Of a stretch of DNA of 64,000 nt, positions 59,701 through 64,000 are shown piece after piece. The DNA is taken from contig JACDOX010000324.1 of the NCBI GenBank assembly GCA_014549065.1, forward strand, positions 75,994-139,993, in the 5' to 3' direction. The DNA comes from Cardinalis cardinalis (taxonomy: Eukaryota; Chordata; Aves; Passeriformes; Cardinalidae). A model generated the notes under the pieces. The model made no database searches. It was not told the DNA's origin and saw only the letters and a list, made by a program, of their open reading frames with translations. The translations under genes were made by a program, and so were the position numbers. Positions within the stretch are counted from its first letter, which is position 1, and the number at the start of each line of letters is the position of its first letter.

Positions 59701-61413
59701 GAGAATGAAGAGGGGAATACCAATCTGCAGCCAGAGAAAGGAAATTTCATTAGGACAAAGCCCTGTGCTGAGGNGAAATGGTAAAATTCAGTTACTGCAT
59801 CTTCAGGCAGGTGTTGCCTTCAGCAGCAGGTTGTTCTCATCCCCACGGCTATCCTGCTAACACAGCTCCTGGAGATTTATGGGCACTGTTGGATGAAATG
59901 GTTCTTTGATTCAGGCATGTTAAAATCTTGTCTTGGCAATTGAGTTTGTAACAGCTGGGCCATCAAGTTTTCTAATTACCTTTGTCCCTTGCTAAATGTT
60001 ATTTGAATTAGCTTTTATTCTTGAAAGAAGAACAACTTAAACTATTCCATTTTGCCTGACAGAACTACTTCTTTACATTTTATCTCTCAGCCTTTTAGAG
60101 GTTGATTAACCTCAAAAAAAACCCACCCATATAACTGAAACAGGCTCTTNATTTCTTTCTCTGCATTAACTGAATTGTTAACTATAAGACTGAATCTGTC
60201 GATGTGATGATTTGGGTCCTTTAATTTTAAAAGATCAGCGATCTAAGCTTAAATGTTTTTACTTCTAAGTGTAAGTAAAACTTGTACTCTTCAGTGCTAC
60301 TCTGTTTGCTTCCCTATCATGTATCCAAAATCAGGGAAGTGTTCTGTCATGAAAGTCTTAATGTTTAAATGTTACACATACTTGTTTATCCTCTTCCCCT
60401 GTANGGCACTGCCTTAAATGTCAGAAGTTATTAATGTACTTAATTATAGATGCTCTGAAATACAGACTCCTGTTAAAGGTATTCTGATAAATCTCTTAAA
60501 AATGGAGGTATTTCTAAAATATCAAGCTAGAATTTTGGAAGGGTTCCTTAATTCAAGGCTTTATTTGTATAATTATAGGTACCCTGACTTTTGACTTAAT
60601 TATCCAACCAAAAATGCANTGTTTTACAATTGGTCAGTCTCCCTGGGAATAGATCCCTTCAGCAAGNGAGAGGCCTGAATTCTTTTGGGGTGAATATGCT
60701 GCAACTGCAGAACTCTAATCTTCTCTTTATTGTCGCTGCCAGAAACTCCAGATGAAAATGGCAAAACCCAGCGAGCTGACAGTCTTATTATGAAGAAGAT
60801 AAAGAAAAAAAAGAAAAAGAAACACCGGGAAGATGTGAGGGGAAAGCGCCTGAAGATGTACAACAAAGAGGTGCAGACGGTGTGTGCTGGGCTCACTCGC
60901 ATTGACAAGGAGACTCTGTCTCAAGGACAGTGTGACAACCTGGAGATGAGCAAGGAATCCTTCAGGTACCTGAAGGATGAGCAGCTGTGCAGACTGAACT
61001 TGGGCATGCAGGAATACCGGGTACCCCAGGGAGTACAGACCCCCTTTGTGACACACCAGGAGCACTCTGTCCGCAGCAGCTTCCTCAAGACTGGCACTAA
61101 ATTCAGTAACTTCATTCACGAGGAGCACCAGTCCAATGGAGGTGCCCTGGTCCTGCATGCCTACATGGATGAACTCTCATTTTTGTCTCCAGTGGAGATG
61201 GAGAGATTTGCAGAAGAGTTTCTTGCGTTGTCATTCAGTGAAAATGATAAAAATGCAGCTTACTATGCTTTAGCCATAGTGCATGGAGCAGCTGCCTATT
61301 TACCAGACTTCCTGGATTACTTTGCTTTTAACTTTCCAAACACTCCAGTGAAAATGGAAATTTTGGGCAAGAAGGACATTGAAACAACAACAATTTCAAA
61401 TTTTCACTCTCAG
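56786..61413 (+). CDS. RSBN1: Round spermatid basic protein 1 (KDM9), partial
   Basis: Nuclear JmjC-type protein reported as a histone H4K20me2 demethylase (KDM9). Only the N-terminal part lies in the window. Exon 1 starts at ATG 56786 (MAAQVAAV, matching MAAQVGAV of the family) and runs into a 455-base gap after 23 bases. Exon 2 is 60743-61413 (acceptor CTGCCAG/AAACT, donor CTCAG/GTAAGA). It encodes about 224 residues starting ETPDENGKTQRAD, with the lysine run KKIKKKKKKKHRED, then LKMYNKEVQTVCAGLTRI, RYLKDEQLCRLNLGMQEYR and FIHEEHQSNGGALVLHAYMDE, ending TTTISNFHSQ. Exon 2 begins in phase 1 and ends in phase 0. The JmjC core exons are not seen and should lie past 64000. Open frames across the N run are meaningless. 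RSBN1 is preferred over the paralogue RSBN1L because of the PTPN22 neighbour. Confidence 0.9.
56809..57263. other. Assembly gap (455 N) in RSBN1 exon 1
   Basis: A continuous run of N that begins eight codons into RSBN1. The rest of exon 1, which codes a basic, proline/histidine-rich segment in relatives, and its donor site are presumably missing here. Sequence after the gap (57264-57470) is GC-rich but does not resemble the end of exon 1, so it is probably intron. Confidence 0.97.
57264..60742 (+). other. RSBN1 intron 1
   Basis: About 3.5 kb. The first 200 bp is the tail of the CpG island. A CR1 copy follows at 57585-57862, then AT-rich sequence without any exon that I can support on either strand. 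Confidence 0.7.
57585..57862 (+). repeat. CR1 fragment, about 280 bp
   Basis: Shows 'acacaagaagttcctcctaa', 'gagcattggaacaggtgccc', 'ctggagatattgcaaacctg' and 'ggatgatctccagagntccc', the classic plus-oriented CR1 3' region, inside RSBN1 intron 1. Confidence 0.95.
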
Positions 61414-64000
61414 GTAAGAACTATTCAAATGCATAAATGTTGCACAATATCTAGATTTGATTCATCTTGGTAACCCAGAGCAGATATGATTTAAAATAGG
61501 CNAGTCACAAATGTATTTTCTAAGCAGGTGAAGAAAAGTGATGTTAGGACTAATCTNTTGTGCTGTGTATTCCTGCTTCTGCTGGAAGCTTTTCTGTGCT
61601 CCCTGGTAGCTGGTGAATCACACATCAGACACTGCTACCTGTGACCTGAGGGGAAATCTGCACTGAGCATCTTTTTCTTCTAAACTTGGGAAAATACTGA
61701 GATTGTTCAAANCAGCAGCCAAGTCTGTCAAGAATTGCATAGACTGCAAATGCTAACACTGCTTTTCTAGTCAACAGCTGGGGTTTGTTTTGGGGTCTTG
61801 GGGTTTGGGGTTTTTTGCAACGATGTTACTTTTCATGTTTCAGTTAATCTGTTTCACAAGGTNTTTAACATCTTAATTCCCTCGGTACCTTATGCTGTTT
61901 AAACTTTCCAACTTGAAGGTGGTTAGAGGATCTTTTTAATTGCCTTTGAAAAGGAGTTTCATTTTGTTTACTCCCTCGGTTTCCATGGTAGGCTAAAACT
62001 AGTTTAAATTCTGAAACTGTATCTCCATTTAACTTAAATGGATGCAACAGTAAAAACTGAGCTACTTTTAAGATTCCTGTATGAAAGTCTCTTGGATTTT
62101 AGTCTCGTGCTCAAACTCAGAAGTTTCTATGAGTGTACCACAAAATTACAGCTTAGATAAAATTCTTTTTGATGGAATAAAGCTTCTTTCTTTATAGTCT
62201 GAGGATGGATCCAAACTGGTGATTACTTTTAAGATNCTTGCTTGAGACATTAATTACATTTACCAGTTCATCTGTTGGGAGGCTAAATCTGAAACTCTGT
62301 AGTGGGGTTCAGTTCAGTGTGATAGGAACACCCCTTTAACAGCAGACTTTGGAGTGTTAGTGCTTGTGGATGGGCTGTTTGGGTCTCTGCAGCCTTCACC
62401 AAATGCTTATAAGCAAGATTTGCATTGGAAAAACAATTAGTGCTTTACAGAAAGTTACTGCATGGTCACTGTGGAGTCTTTAAATAGCATTAAATGAATA
62501 ATTCTGACGTTTGGCTTTTTGTTTGGCAGCGATTTGCTGCTCCAGCACTTATTTTAAGCAGCTTCTGTTTCTTGGTGCAAGTAATTCTTTGTGTTGATAG
62601 AGCTGGGTGCAGAGCACCCCAAAACAATCTCTGGGCATATGAACCACTGCTGTGGGCAGCAGCACTTCTGCACAGCNCACACGTGTGTGCTGCAGGTGTC
62701 AAATGTGTCCACAGGTCAGGCTTTAAAGTCTTCTGTATTAGTGATTTATCTGTGTTCTTTAGTGTCCTGATTGCATTCTGGCTTGAGTACATGTGATGAC
62801 CCCTGAGATGGCTGAACAGCCTCTGGAATGTTTAACAATTGCATTTTTTCTTGGTGAATGTTCTGTGAACATGAATACTGGCACTATAAATACACGTGAG
62901 GAATGTATGGTAATAAATAAGAGGCTTTGCTGGGTTATAGTCTGCTGGTACTTCAATTAATTCTATTTTAAGTACTGTCTAAACTTGATTAAGATTGAGT
63001 CATGACATAAGGTTCAGTTGGTCTAAACCACTTCTCAAAACCCAGCTCCAGCATGACCTGGTTAATCCTCTCTGGCTGAAGTGTGTTAGTGCAGCTCTCC
63101 CTGAGCAAACAGAGCAGGGGAGCTGTCACAGGCAGCTGGAGCAGGGCTCTTCAGGGAATGCAGGTGATGGAAAAGCTGNAGGAACACAGAAATTGGTGCT
63201 GGGTTCACCCAGGTTTTGCAGGCTGGCTTGTCTTGGAAGGGTTCAAGGGCCTGGGGTGCTGACCCTGGCTGTTGTGCTCCTGTTCCTTGGCAGCTCTGGT
63301 GAGGCTTGAACAGATTGGCCAAGCTTCACTTTTCACCCTTCTGAGTGAGAACTGTACAGTACAGAAGCACATCATAGTTGTGCTTTAGCAGATTAAACAT
63401 GCTGCACTGTTGTGTGCTGTAACACTGGTTATTTATAATGAAGTTGCCTCCATTCTGGGTTCCTTCTCTGTGTATGAGTTTGTTTGCTGCACTGACCTGT
63501 GCCAAGGGGTTTGGGAGCTTTAGGGAGTCTTGAATCCTGAAGATTCAGTGTTCAGAAATCAAAATTTGTTCTGTAAACTGCAAGTTAATNTGACCTTTGG
63601 CTTCCACAGCATTCAACTGGTTTGTGTTTTTAGAGAAACTGAATTGTAGTATTCAAAATAAGGACTTTAATCTGAAGGGTTTGGTAAGTCTAGTGATAAT
63701 TAACTGCCTTGNAAGGTGAATTCCTTTGTTCTCAGGGCAGTGAGTTTATAGCAAAGCACTCCAGTGTGTATTTGTTACATAAATGTTTGGTTTCAGTATC
63801 TTAAAATAATTGAGCTTCAGCGTCCTGTGGATTTTTTGCTTGCATTGTCTCTCCTTGGTTCTAATACTTCAATGCTGGAGCTCAGCTTTAGTGTGGAGCT
63901 GTTCACTTGGGCTGAGAGCTTTCAAGACTCCAGTCACTGAGCAGCAATTTGTAAGCTTTCCTCACATAAGGGCACACTTTAATTTGGAAGCTCTTTGCAG
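61414..64000 (+). other. RSBN1 intron 2 (incomplete)
   Basis: 2.6 kb following the exon 2 donor. I looked for the next RSBN1 exon (family sequence beginning VNRTYCCGTYRAG) and did not find it. No CR1, RNA gene or other exon was recognised. The intron continues out of the window. Confidence 0.7.

Overview
This is vertebrate nuclear DNA, almost certainly from a bird. The genes are split into short exons with GT-AG introns, the interspersed repeats are nearly all short 3' fragments of CR1 retroposons (the dominant avian LINE), introns are short, and both assembly gaps fall in GC-rich promoter/first-exon islands. I see no operons, prokaryotic genes, CRISPR arrays or intact mobile elements. The five genes match the human 1p13.2 neighbourhood in order and relative orientation: HIPK1(-), DCLRE1B(-), AP4B1(+), PTPN22(+), RSBN1(+). 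BCL2L15, which sits between AP4B1 and PTPN22 in human, is not visible.

Layout. Positions 1-340 hold a small minisatellite beyond the HIPK1 3' end. HIPK1 (nuclear homeodomain-interacting kinase 1) fills about 0.34-25.8 kb on the minus strand: a roughly 4 kb 3'UTR, 15 coding exons (1216 codons) and a CpG island holding a 527-base gap. Positions 26.4-30.5 kb are intergenic. DCLRE1B/Apollo (telomere 5' exonuclease) occupies 30,487-32,222 on the minus strand in four exons. A 254-bp GC-rich bidirectional promoter separates it from AP4B1 (beta subunit of AP-4), ten exons, 32,477-37,821 on the plus strand. PTPN22 (Lyp/PEP lymphoid phosphatase) runs 39,551-55,224 in 21 coding exons. RSBN1 starts near 56,786, is interrupted by a 455-base gap, has its large second exon at 60,743-61,413, and continues beyond the window.

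Exon boundaries were read from splice sites, and every junction keeps frame. The resulting proteins are complete for HIPK1 (1216 aa), DCLRE1B (451 aa), AP4B1 (756 aa) and PTPN22 (781 aa). The genes do not form one pathway; they are a conserved syntenic block. The points of most interest are local: a 48-bp in-frame duplication in AP4B1, an acidic GAT microsatellite beside the CSK-binding motif of PTPN22, an 18-bp minisatellite against a PTPN22 splice acceptor, a CR1 that seems to supply part of another acceptor, and an identical 14-bp E-box element in two of the promoters. No previously undescribed system was found.
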